The translations under genes and the position numbers were made by a program. From Variovorax boronicumulans (GTDB taxonomy: Bacteria; Pseudomonadota; Gammaproteobacteria; Burkholderiales; Burkholderiaceae_C), in contig NZ_VEDO01000017.1 of the NCBI RefSeq assembly GCF_007677875.1, positions 62,001 through 126,000 on the forward strand: 64,000 bases of DNA, in the 5' to 3' direction. Positions within the stretch are counted from its first letter, which is position 1. Every line of letters starts with the position of its first letter. The notes under the pieces are model-generated. The model made no database searches, had not been told where the DNA came from, and was given only the letters and a program-made list of their open reading frames with translations. Below, in pieces: positions 24,643 through 33,548 of the stretch.

Positions 24643-25482
24643 TCATGCAAGCCAGCGCTTGCGGCGCTTGTAGCTCTTAACGTCACGGAAGCTCTTGCGG
24701 CCTTCGCCGCCGGTGCCCAGGTAGAACTCCTTGACGTCCTCGTTCTCGCGCAGCGCGCTGGCCGCGCCGTCCATGACCACGCGCCCGCTCTCCAGGATGT
24801 AGCCGAAGTCGGCGTAGCGCAGCGCCATGTTGGTGTTCTGTTCGGCCAGCAGGAAGGTCACGCGCTCCTTGGTATTCAGGTCCTTCACGATCTCGAACAC
24901 CTCCTCGACGATCTGTGGCGCCAGGCCCATGGAGGGTTCGTCGAGCAGAACCATCTTGGGATTGGCCATCAGCGCGCGGCCGATGGCGCACATCTGCTGC
25001 TCGCCGCCCGAGGTGTAGGCCGCCTGGCTAGTGCGCCGGGTCTTGAGCCGCGGGAAGTAGGCGTAGACCTTCTCCAGCGTCGCATCCACAGCGCCTTTGC
25101 CGTCGCGGCGCGTGTACGCGCCGGTCATGAGGTTTTCCTCGATGGTCAGGTGGGCGAAGCAGTGCCGGCCCTCCATGACCTGGATCACCCCGCGGTCCAC
25201 GAGCTCGGCCGGCGTCAGGTTCTCGATGCGCTCGCCGCGCAGCGCGATCGAGCCCTTGGTCACCGCGCCGCGCTCGGCATGCAGAAGATTGGACACCGCC
25301 CGCAAGGTGGTGGTCTTGCCGGCCCCGTTGGCGCCCAGCAGGGCCACGATGCTGCCTTCGTCCACGCGCAGCGAGACGCCCTTCAACACCAGGATCACGT
25401 GGTTGTAGATGACCTCGATGCCATTCACATCGAGGAATGCATCCGGGGATGCGCGGCGCTCGGCCGAAGGCAGTGCGGACAT
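24643..25482 (-). CDS. livF: Branched-chain amino acid-type ABC transporter ATPase LivF
   Basis: 279 aa, slightly long because of 18 N-terminal and about 25 basic C-terminal residues (KSFRDVKSYKRRKRWLA). Walker A ALLGANGAGKTTTLRAVSNL near 49, the LivF-typical VIQVMEGRHCFAHLTIEENL near 98, signature TSGGEQQMCAIGRALM near 159, Walker B VLLLDEPSMGLAP and FLLAEQNTNMAL are all present. With LivG it powers import through LivHM. It starts 4 bases after the livK stop, so its ribosome binding site lies in livK. The transporter family takes up branched-chain amino acids, amides, urea or aromatic acids; the flanking CoA ligases suggest an organic acid here. Confidence 0.93.
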   Translation of the reverse strand: MSALPSAERRASPDAFLDVNGIEVIYNHVILVLKGVSLRVDEGSIVALLGANGAGKTTTLRAVSNLLHAERGAVTKGSIALRGERIENLTPAELVDRGVIQVMEGRHCFAHLTIEENLMTGAYTRRDGKGAVDATLEKVYAYFPRLKTRRTSQAAYTSGGEQQMCAIGRALMANPKMVLLDEPSMGLAPQIVEEVFEIVKDLNTKERVTFLLAEQNTNMALRYADFGYILESGRVVMDGAASALRENEDVKEFYLGTGGEGRKSFRDVKSYKRRKRWLA

Positions 25483-25486
25483 GGCT

Positions 25487-26788
25487 TTAGGAGCAGCTGC
25501 GCGGCGTGATCTTCTTGTCGCCGGCGTACTTGGCCGACAGCTCCTTGACCAGCGGATCGATCATGCTCTTGTCGGCCTGGTACCAGTCCGAGGTGATGTT
25601 CCACTTGGCGCCGTCCCACTGCACGATGCGCGCCCAGTCGCTGCCCATGTGGTTGCTGCACGAGGTCTTGATCGGCCGCATGATCTCGCCGAAGCCCAGC
25701 GCCTTGAGCTTGTCGGCCGTGAGGTCCAGGTTCTCCATGCCCCACTTGATCTGCTCGGCCGTCATGACCTTGCCCTTGCCGAACTTCTCCTGCGCGGCGC
25801 GGATGGCCTCGACCTGCAGCATGGAGATCATCATGCCGCGCGTGTGCGCCATCACGCCGACCTCGCTGGCGTTCGATGCCGTGCCCTGGCCCTTGTCGTA
25901 GACGAACTTCTTGAGGTCGTCGTGCACCTTGTCCTTGGCCGCGCTGTTGTGGATGGTGATCGCGTTGTAGCCCTTGGCGCCGGCGCCGATGTCCTTCACG
26001 TCGTGGTCCGAGCCGGCCCACCAGATCGCGTAGATCTTCTCGCGCGCATAGCCCGTGGCCTGGGCTTCGCGCACGGCGGCAGGCGTCATCACGCCGGCCG
26101 ACCAGAGCAACACGTAGTCCGGGCGCTGCTGGCGGATCTGCAGCCAGGTGCTCTTTTGCTCCACGCCGGGCGGCGTGACCGGGAACAGCGAGAGTTCGAA
26201 GCCTTCCTTTGCGGCGCGCTTTTGCAGCAGCGCGATCGGCTCCTTGCCGTAGGGCGAGTCGTGGTAGACCAGCGCGATCTTCTTGCCCTTGAGGCTGCCC
26301 TTTTCCTTCTTGAGGATGTCCTGCACGATGGAGTCGGCGGCCGTCCAGTAGGAACCGAGCAGCGGGAAGTTCCATTCGAACACCGTGCCGTCGGCCGATT
26401 GCGACAGGCCGTAGCCCATGGTCACCACGACCTTCTTGTCGGCGAAGGCCTTGTCGGTCACGGCGAAGGTGATGCCGGTGGACTGGGTGTCGAAGCCGGC
26501 CGCGCCGCGGTCCTTCAGGCGCTCGTAGCATTCCACGCCCTTGGCCGCGTCGTAGGCGGTCTCGCACTCCTCGAACGTGAGTTTGACACCGTTGACGCCA
26601 CCGTCGCGCGCGTTGATGAGCTTCAAGTAATCCTGCTTGCCGTCGGCCCATGGGATGCCGAGCGGCGCGAATTGGCCCGTGCGATAGACCAGCAGCGGCA
26701 CGAACTGATCGGCCTGGGCGTGGGCGCCGGGCGCGGCCAGCATGGACAGGCTGGCTGCGGCAACGGCTGCGAGGGTGTTCAGCTTCAT
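25487..26788 (-). CDS. livK: Liv-type ABC transporter substrate-binding protein
   Basis: 433 aa, longer than amino-acid LivK (about 345). Signal peptide KLNTLAAVAAASLSMLAAPG, cleaved near AHAQA. The mature start is unlike classical LivK: FVPLLVYRTGQFAPLGIPWA replaces the usual GPLTGP-like opening. TFEECETAYDAAKGVECYERL and KIALVYHDSPYGKEPIALLQ are signatures of a subgroup linked to acyl-CoA ligases in Burkholderiales. IWWAGSDHDVKDI and SCSNHMGSDWARIVQWDGAKW are also conserved there. Two Cys in the CETAYDAAKGVEC span may form a disulfide. It lies between livM (41-base gap) and livF (4 bases). The ligand is not known; it is unlikely to be simply leucine. Confidence 0.88.
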   Translation of the reverse strand: MKLNTLAAVAAASLSMLAAPGAHAQADQFVPLLVYRTGQFAPLGIPWADGKQDYLKLINARDGGVNGVKLTFEECETAYDAAKGVECYERLKDRGAAGFDTQSTGITFAVTDKAFADKKVVVTMGYGLSQSADGTVFEWNFPLLGSYWTAADSIVQDILKKEKGSLKGKKIALVYHDSPYGKEPIALLQKRAAKEGFELSLFPVTPPGVEQKSTWLQIRQQRPDYVLLWSAGVMTPAAVREAQATGYAREKIYAIWWAGSDHDVKDIGAGAKGYNAITIHNSAAKDKVHDDLKKFVYDKGQGTASNASEVGVMAHTRGMMISMLQVEAIRAAQEKFGKGKVMTAEQIKWGMENLDLTADKLKALGFGEIMRPIKTSCSNHMGSDWARIVQWDGAKWNITSDWYQADKSMIDPLVKELSAKYAGDKKITPRSCS

Positions 26789-26829
26789 GGTTGTCTCCTG
26801 GGGGTGGGTGGGAAAAGCTCGGACAGGGG

Positions 26830-27894
26830 TCAATGAGGGAAGGGCCACAGGCGCAGCTTCTCGCGCGCCGTGAGCCACAAACGGGCCAGGCCGTGCGGCT
26901 CGACGATCAGAAAGAACACGATCAGCGCGCCGAAGATCATGTGCTCCAGGTGCGAGGCCGTGGCCGTGGACAGCGGTAGCCCCAGCCAGTGCGGCACGTA
27001 GTTCAGCAGCAGCGGCAGCAGCACCATGAAGGCCGCGCCGAAGAAGGCGCCCGAGATCGAACCCAGGCCGCCGATGATGACCATGAAGAGCAGCTGGAAC
27101 GACCGGTCGATGCTGAAAGCTGCCGGCTCCCAGGAGCCCAGGTGCACGAAGCCCCACAGCGCGCCGGCCACGCCGACGATGAAGGAACTCACCGCGAAGG
27201 CCGACAGCTTGGCGTAGACCGGGCGGATGCCGATCACGGCGGCCGCCACGTCCATGTCGCGGATCGCCATCCACTGCCGGCCGATGGCGCCGCGCACGAG
27301 GTTCTTGGCCAGCAGCGCGAACACGCAGACGATGGCCAGGCACAGCAGATACTTCTGCACCGGCGTCTCCACCGGCAGGCCGAAGAAGGACAGCGCGCCC
27401 ACGCTGACCGAACCCGAGGGCGAGTCGTTCGTGACCCACTTGACGCGGTTGGTGAACCAGTCCGTGAAGAACTGCGCCGCGAGCGTGGCCACCGCGAGGT
27501 ACAGCCCGCGGATGCGCAGGCTCGGGATGCCGAACAGCACGCCGAACACCGTGGCCGCGAGCCCGCCGCCGATCAGCGCGAGCAGCAGCGGGATGCCCTC
27601 CACGCGCACCTGCAGGTTGTAGGCCGCGTAGGCGCCGATGGCCATGAAGGCGCCCGTGCCCAGCGAGATCTGACCACAGTAACCGACCAGGATGTTCAGG
27701 CCCAGGGCCGCGAGCGCCAGGATCAGGAACGGGATCAGGATCGCGCGGAAGAAGTAGTCGCTGCCCAGCAGCGGAACGGCGACGAAGGCGACGAGCAGCA
27801 GCACGGCGACGCCGATGCGGTCCTGCAGCACCGGGAAGATCTGCAGGTCGCTGCGGTAGGTCTGCTTGAACTGGCCGTTTTCGCGGTAAAGCAT
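26830..27894 (-). CDS. livM: Liv-type ABC transporter permease LivM
   Basis: 354 aa. After a polar N-terminus (MLYRENGQFKQTYRSDLQIF) come about nine membrane segments, e.g. IGVAVLLLVAFVAVPLLG, ILIPFLILALAALGLNIL and YLLCLAIVCVFALLA. The LivM landmark GLNILVGYCGQISLGTGAFM (residues 65-84) is intact, as is RQWMAIRDMDVAAAVIGIRP, the cytoplasmic coupling loop that meets the ATPases. It ends with a cytoplasmic tail HGLARLWLTAREKLRLWPFP. It is separated from livH by 12 bases and from livK by 41. It forms the inner-membrane channel with LivH. Confidence 0.93.
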   Translation of the reverse strand: MLYRENGQFKQTYRSDLQIFPVLQDRIGVAVLLLVAFVAVPLLGSDYFFRAILIPFLILALAALGLNILVGYCGQISLGTGAFMAIGAYAAYNLQVRVEGIPLLLALIGGGLAATVFGVLFGIPSLRIRGLYLAVATLAAQFFTDWFTNRVKWVTNDSPSGSVSVGALSFFGLPVETPVQKYLLCLAIVCVFALLAKNLVRGAIGRQWMAIRDMDVAAAVIGIRPVYAKLSAFAVSSFIVGVAGALWGFVHLGSWEPAAFSIDRSFQLLFMVIIGGLGSISGAFFGAAFMVLLPLLLNYVPHWLGLPLSTATASHLEHMIFGALIVFFLIVEPHGLARLWLTAREKLRLWPFPH

Positions 27895-27906
27895 GTCTCT
27901 TGTTCC

Positions 27907-28836
27907 TTACACGCGATCAATGATCTTGTCGCCGAACAAACCTTGGGGGCGCACCAGCAGGAAACCCAGGGCCAGCACGTAGGCGAACCAGTTCTCGATG
28001 CCGCCACCCAGCATGGGGCCGATGTAGATCTCCGAGAGCTTCTCGCCCGCGCCGATGATGAGCCCCCCCACGATGGCGCCCGGCACCGAGGTGAGCCCGC
28101 CCAGGATCACCACCGGCAGCGCCTTCAGCGCGACCAGCGAGATCGAGAACTGCACGCCGAGTTTGGAGCCCCAGATGATGCCGGCCACCAGCGCCACGAT
28201 GCCACCGATGGTCCAGACGATGACCCAGATGCGCGACAGCGGAATGCCGATGGACTGCGCGGCCTGGTGGTCGTCGGCCACGGCCCGCAGCGCGCGGCCC
28301 GTGGGCGTCTTCTGGAAGAACAGCGTGAGGCCGATCACCAGCATGGCCGAGACCAGCGCCGCGTACAGGTCTTCCTTGCTCAGCAGCAGGCCGCCCTCAA
28401 AGGTGTTCTCCAGCACCATCATCGGGTCCTTGGGCATGCCCACGTCGATCTTGTAGGTGGCACTGCCGAACAGCAGCTGGCCCGCACCGTCGATGAAGTA
28501 GGCGATGCCCAGCGTGGCCATGAGCAGCGCGATCGGTTCCTGGCCGACCAGCTGGCGCAGCGCGAGCCGCTCGATGAGCCAGGCCAGGCCGGCCATCAGG
28601 GCGATCGCGGCGACCAGCGCCATCGCATTGGCCAGCAGCAGGCTCTCGAAGCCCAGCCACTTGGGGAACCACTCGGAAAAGCGCGCCATGGCCAGCGCCG
28701 CGAACAGCACCATCGCGCCCTGGGCGAAGTTGAAGACGCCCGAGGCCTTGAAGATCAACACGAAGCCCAGCGCCACGAGCGCGTAGAGCATGCCGGCCAT
28801 GAGGCCGCCGAACAGTGTCTCGAGGAAAAAGCCCAT
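27907..28836 (-). CDS. livH: Liv-type ABC transporter permease LivH
   Basis: 309 aa, usual length. FFLETLFGGLMAGMLYALVALGFVLIFKAS at the start (segment 1) followed by GVFNFAQGAMVLFAALAM is the hallmark of LivH. Other helices include LLLANAMALVAAIALMAGLA and IWVIVWTIGGIVALVAGIIW. The coupling loop TGRALRAVADDHQAAQSIGI precedes them. A C-terminal region VPGAIVGGLIIGAGEKLSEI and LGFLLVRPQGLFG matches the family. The gene lies 12 bases after livG and 12 before livM, with G-rich ribosome binding sites in the gaps. Confident subunit assignment. Confidence 0.93.
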   Translation of the reverse strand: MGFFLETLFGGLMAGMLYALVALGFVLIFKASGVFNFAQGAMVLFAALAMARFSEWFPKWLGFESLLLANAMALVAAIALMAGLAWLIERLALRQLVGQEPIALLMATLGIAYFIDGAGQLLFGSATYKIDVGMPKDPMMVLENTFEGGLLLSKEDLYAALVSAMLVIGLTLFFQKTPTGRALRAVADDHQAAQSIGIPLSRIWVIVWTIGGIVALVAGIIWGSKLGVQFSISLVALKALPVVILGGLTSVPGAIVGGLIIGAGEKLSEIYIGPMLGGGIENWFAYVLALGFLLVRPQGLFGDKIIDRV

Positions 28837-28848
28837 CGCAGTTCGCTT

Positions 28849-29669
28849 TCAGTGGGTGGTGCCGAGGTACGCGCGGATGACGTCCTCGTTGGTGCGCACT
28901 TCGTCTGGTGTGCCATCGCCGATCTTTTTGCCGTAGTCCAGCACGACCACGCGGTCGGAGATGTCCATGACCACGCCCATGTCGTGCTCGATCAGTACGA
29001 CGGTGGTGCCGAACTCGTCATTCACGTCGAGGATGAAGCGGCACATGTCCTGCTTCTCCTCCACGTTCATGCCGGCCATGGGCTCGTCGAGCAGCAGCAC
29101 CTGCGGCTCCATGGCCAGGGCCCTGCCCAGGTCCACGCGCTTTTGCAGGCCGTAAGGCAGGCGGCCCACGGGCGTCTTGCGGAAGGGCTGGATTTCCAGG
29201 AAGTCGATGATGCGTTCGACCTTCTCGCGGTGCGCGATCTCCTCGCGCTCGGCCGGCCCCCAGCGCAGCGCCTGCAGGAAGAGGTTGCTCTTCATGCGCA
29301 GGTTGCGGCCGGTCATGATGTTGTCCAGCACGCTCATGCCCTTGAACAGGGCCAGGTTCTGGAAGGTGCGCGCCACGCCCATTTCGGCCACTTGGCGCGA
29401 GTTCATGTGCTTGAAGGTCTGCCCACGGAAGGTGATCGCACCCTCCTGCGGCGCGTAGACGCCGTTGATGCAGTTGAGCATGGAGCTCTTGCCCGCGCCG
29501 TTGGGGCCGATGATGGCGCGGATCTCGTGCTCGCGCACGTCGAAGCTGATGTCGGTCAGCGCCTTCACGCCGCCGAAGCGCAGGCTGATGTTGCGCACCT
29601 CCAGGATCACGTCGCCGATCTTGCGGCCGCTTCCCAGGACATTGGTTTCGGTCATGGTCATGGCGTTCA

Positions 29670-29670
<1 letters not shown>
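28849..29670 (-). CDS. livG: Liv-type ABC transporter ATPase LivG
   Basis: 273 aa. Walker A AIIGPNGAGKSSMLNCINGV near 50, then the LivG-typical GVARTFQNLALFKGMSVLDN near 98, degenerate signature VGRLPYGLQKRVDLGRAL near 167 (LPYGLQKR in place of LSYGEQR, common in this subgroup), Walker B VLLLDEPMAGMN and VVLIEHDMGVVMDISDRVVV. The start chosen, ATG 29670, overlaps the ligase stop by one base (TGATG); ATGs at codons 4 and 6 are alternatives. It works with LivF on the LivHM channel. It is the second gene of the operon that begins with the acyl-CoA ligase. Confidence 0.92.
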
Positions 29671-31616
<1,946 letters not shown>

Positions 31617-31681
31617 GACGCTCCTCAATTCGGCTCCGGCAGGCGCAGCCATGCAGAAGTGGCCGCATCGTAGGCGGGACT

Positions 31682-31711
31682 TTGACGCCAGGATGTCGGC
31701 TCAACGACAAT
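31682..31711 (+). promoter_or_regulatory. Candidate promoter of the Crp/Fnr gene, possibly leaderless
   Basis: TTGACG (31682-31687, 5/6) and GACAAT (31706-31711, 4/6) are 18 bases apart. The GTG start at 31718 follows the -10 by six bases, which is where transcription would begin. The AAGG just before GTG is too close to act as a ribosome binding site. Confidence 0.4.
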
Positions 31712-31717
31712 TTAAGG

Positions 31718-32458
31718 GTGACCCCTCCCCAGGACTTACCCGAAGCCCCGCTGCACCAGCGCCGCCGCCCACCAACGGTACGCGAACTCGATGCCATTCC
31801 CTGGCTGGCCGAACTCACGCCGCCGGAGCGCGCCGGCGTGCTGCCCGAGATCACGGCCGTCAACGCCCGCCCGGGCGACCATGTCTGCCGCATCGGCCGG
31901 CCCGTCACCTACTGGTTCGGCGTGATCGAAGGCCTGCTCAAGATGAGTTCGGAGACCGCGCTGGGCCAGACCATGACCTTCGCCGGCCTGCCTTCGGGCG
32001 GCTGGTTCGGCGAGGGCACGGCCTTGAAGCGCGAGCCCTACCGCTACAACGTGCAGGCGCTGCGCGCCAGCGTGGTGGCCGGCATCCCGGTGGACAGCTT
32101 CCACTGGCTGCTGGACCACTCCATCGGCTTCAACCGCTTCGTCATGAACCAGCTCAACGAGCGGCTCGGCCAGTTCATCGCCGCCCGCGAGATCGACCGC
32201 TTGGCCGACCCGGACGTGCGCGTGGCGCGCAACCTGGCCGCGCTGTTCAACCCTGTGCTGTACCCCGGCGTGGGCCAGGTGCTGCGCATCACCCAGCAGG
32301 AGCTGGCCTACCTCGTGGGCCTGTCGCGCCAGCGCGTGAACGAGGCCCTGGCCACGCTGCAGCAGGCCGGGCTGATCCGCACGGAGTACGGCGGCCTGCG
32401 CGTGCTGGACCTGGAACGCCTGCGCACCGAGGTGCCGGGCCAAGCCGCTGTCACCTGA
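31718..32458 (+). CDS. Crp/Fnr-family transcriptional regulator
   Basis: 246 aa from GTG 31718; an in-frame TTG 36 bases upstream coincides with the promoter -35. Residues 30-150 form a cyclic-nucleotide-binding-like beta roll (RIGRPVTYWFGVIEGLLKMS, GLPSGGWFGEGTAL), lacking the phosphate-cassette Arg-Ser of true cAMP sites, and there is no N-terminal cysteine cluster for an Fe-S centre. Residues 175-235 are the HTH: ITQQELAYLVGLSRQRVNEA, LATLQQAGLIRTEYGGLRVL. It is divergent from the acyl-CoA ligase-liv operon, so it most likely controls that operon, perhaps sensing the acid or acyl-CoA. The ligand is unknown. A 6-bp hairpin overlaps its stop codon. Confidence 0.88.
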   Translation: MTPPQDLPEAPLHQRRRPPTVRELDAIPWLAELTPPERAGVLPEITAVNARPGDHVCRIGRPVTYWFGVIEGLLKMSSETALGQTMTFAGLPSGGWFGEGTALKREPYRYNVQALRASVVAGIPVDSFHWLLDHSIGFNRFVMNQLNERLGQFIAAREIDRLADPDVRVARNLAALFNPVLYPGVGQVLRITQQELAYLVGLSRQRVNEALATLQQAGLIRTEYGGLRVLDLERLRTEVPGQAAVT

Positions 32459-32469
32459 AACCGCAGGTG
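32452..32469 (+). terminator. Weak hairpin at the end of the Crp/Fnr gene
   Basis: CACCTG (32452-32457), loop AAACCG, CAGGTG (32464-32469) overlaps the stop codon and is followed by TATCGTTATG with no clear T-run. It may slow readthrough into the FecR-domain gene 48 bases downstream. Confidence 0.35.
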
Positions 32470-32517
32470 TATCGTTATGTGGTCTCCCACCCACTCCGCG
32501 CCGCGCACAGGCTCCCC

Positions 32518-32955
32518 ATGAAACAGCTCCTCCTCGTCCTCGGCGCCGCATTGGCGCTGACCGCCGGCAGCGCGATGGCGCAGGCGGCCGGCTATGTGAA
32601 GACCGCCAGCGGCCAGGCCAGCATCGTCTCGGCTGGCAAGAGCATGCCGGCCCAGCCCGGCATGGCGCTGGCGGTGGGCGACGTGGTGCGCACGGGGGCG
32701 GACGGCAGCCTGGGCATCACCCTCAAGGACAACACCATGCTGTCCTTCGGTCCCTCGACCACCTTCACGCTGGACGAGTTCGTGTTTGCGCCGGCCGAGG
32801 GTGGCCTGCAGCTGGGCGGCAGCATCGCGGCCGGCAGCCTGCAATACGTCTCCGGCGCCATCGCCAGGCTCAAGCCCCAGGCCGTCCGGATCAAGACGCC
32901 GACCGGCATCATCGGCGTGCGCGGCACGCGCTTCGTCGCGGTGGTGCAGCCATGA
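32518..32955 (+). CDS. FecR-domain periplasmic protein
   Basis: 145 aa. Signal peptide KQLLLVLGAALALTAGSAMA, then a single FecR fold: GYVKTASGQASIVSAGKSM (residues 25-43), AVGDVVRTGADGSLGITLKD, NTMLSFGPSTTFTLDEF, and KTPTGIIGVRGTRFVAVV near the end. The PTGIxGVRGT block is the conserved core. It is not a FecR anti-sigma factor: no membrane helix and no sigma gene nearby. Such periplasmic FecR proteins commonly neighbour CHASE2 cyclases and OmpA lipoproteins in proteobacteria, as here. Its stop overlaps the next ATG (ATGA). A sensor or scaffold in the periplasm is plausible; the ligand is unknown. Confidence 0.88.
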   Translation: MKQLLLVLGAALALTAGSAMAQAAGYVKTASGQASIVSAGKSMPAQPGMALAVGDVVRTGADGSLGITLKDNTMLSFGPSTTFTLDEFVFAPAEGGLQLGGSIAAGSLQYVSGAIARLKPQAVRIKTPTGIIGVRGTRFVAVVQP

Positions 32956-33548
32956 TGGCGCGCTGCTGCGCCCTGCTCGCCGCGCTGTTGCTGGCCGGCT
33001 GCGCCACGCCGCCGGCGCCGCCGCGGGCCTATGTCGCGCTGCTGGAGAACGCCGACGGCAGCACCGGCCGCGTGGTCTACAGCAGCCCGGCCGGCGCGAC
33101 CGAACTGCAGGGGCCCCGCCAGGCCGTGGCACTGGACGGCCCGCCCACGGTGTTCACCGTCAGCCCCGAGCAGCTGCAGCGCGACGCCGGCGCGGCCATG
33201 GCGGCCCAGCCGCGCGCACCGCGCGTGTTCGTGCTGTATTTCGACGTGGGCAATGCGCAGATCACGGCGGCCTCCCAGGCGCTGCTGGCCGACATCCTGG
33301 CCGAGGTGAAAAGCCGCCCCACGGCCGACCTGTCCATCGTCGGCCACACCGACACCGTGGGCAGCGCCGAGCAGAACGCAGCACTCGCGCTGCGCCGGGC
33401 CGAACAGGTCGCCCAGCTGCTCAAGGAGGCGATCGCCGCGGCCCAGCATGTGGACATCAGCTCGCACGGCGAGACCAACCTGCTGGTGTCCACGCCGGAC
33501 GAGACCGCCGAGCCGCGCAACCGGCGCGTCGAAGTCACCGTCCGTTGA
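32952..33548 (+). CDS. OmpA-family lipoprotein
   Basis: 198 aa. Lipoprotein signal ARCCALLAALLLAGCATPP with lipobox LLAGC (Cys17). After about 80 residues of unassigned sequence, the C-terminal half is a peptidoglycan-binding OmpA domain: FVLYFDVGNAQITAASQALL (residues 94-113), LSIVGHTDTVGSAEQNAALA (the TDxxGs motif), LRRAEQVAQLLKEA, and EPRNRRVEVTVR with the conserved NRRVE. It should tether the outer membrane to the wall. Translationally coupled to the FecR gene. Its stop is directly abutted by the stop of the convergent cyclase gene (TGATCA). It probably works with the FecR protein and the CHASE2 cyclase as a sensing complex. Confidence 0.9.
   Translation: MMARCCALLAALLLAGCATPPAPPRAYVALLENADGSTGRVVYSSPAGATELQGPRQAVALDGPPTVFTVSPEQLQRDAGAAMAAQPRAPRVFVLYFDVGNAQITAASQALLADILAEVKSRPTADLSIVGHTDTVGSAEQNAALALRRAEQVAQLLKEAIAAAQHVDISSHGETNLLVSTPDETAEPRNRRVEVTVR

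Noticed and set aside
31617-31717. An FNR-type TTGAT-n4-ATCAA box for the divergent Crp/Fnr gene
   Set aside because: TTGA and TCAA occur there but 15 bases apart and without further symmetry, so no operator can be called.
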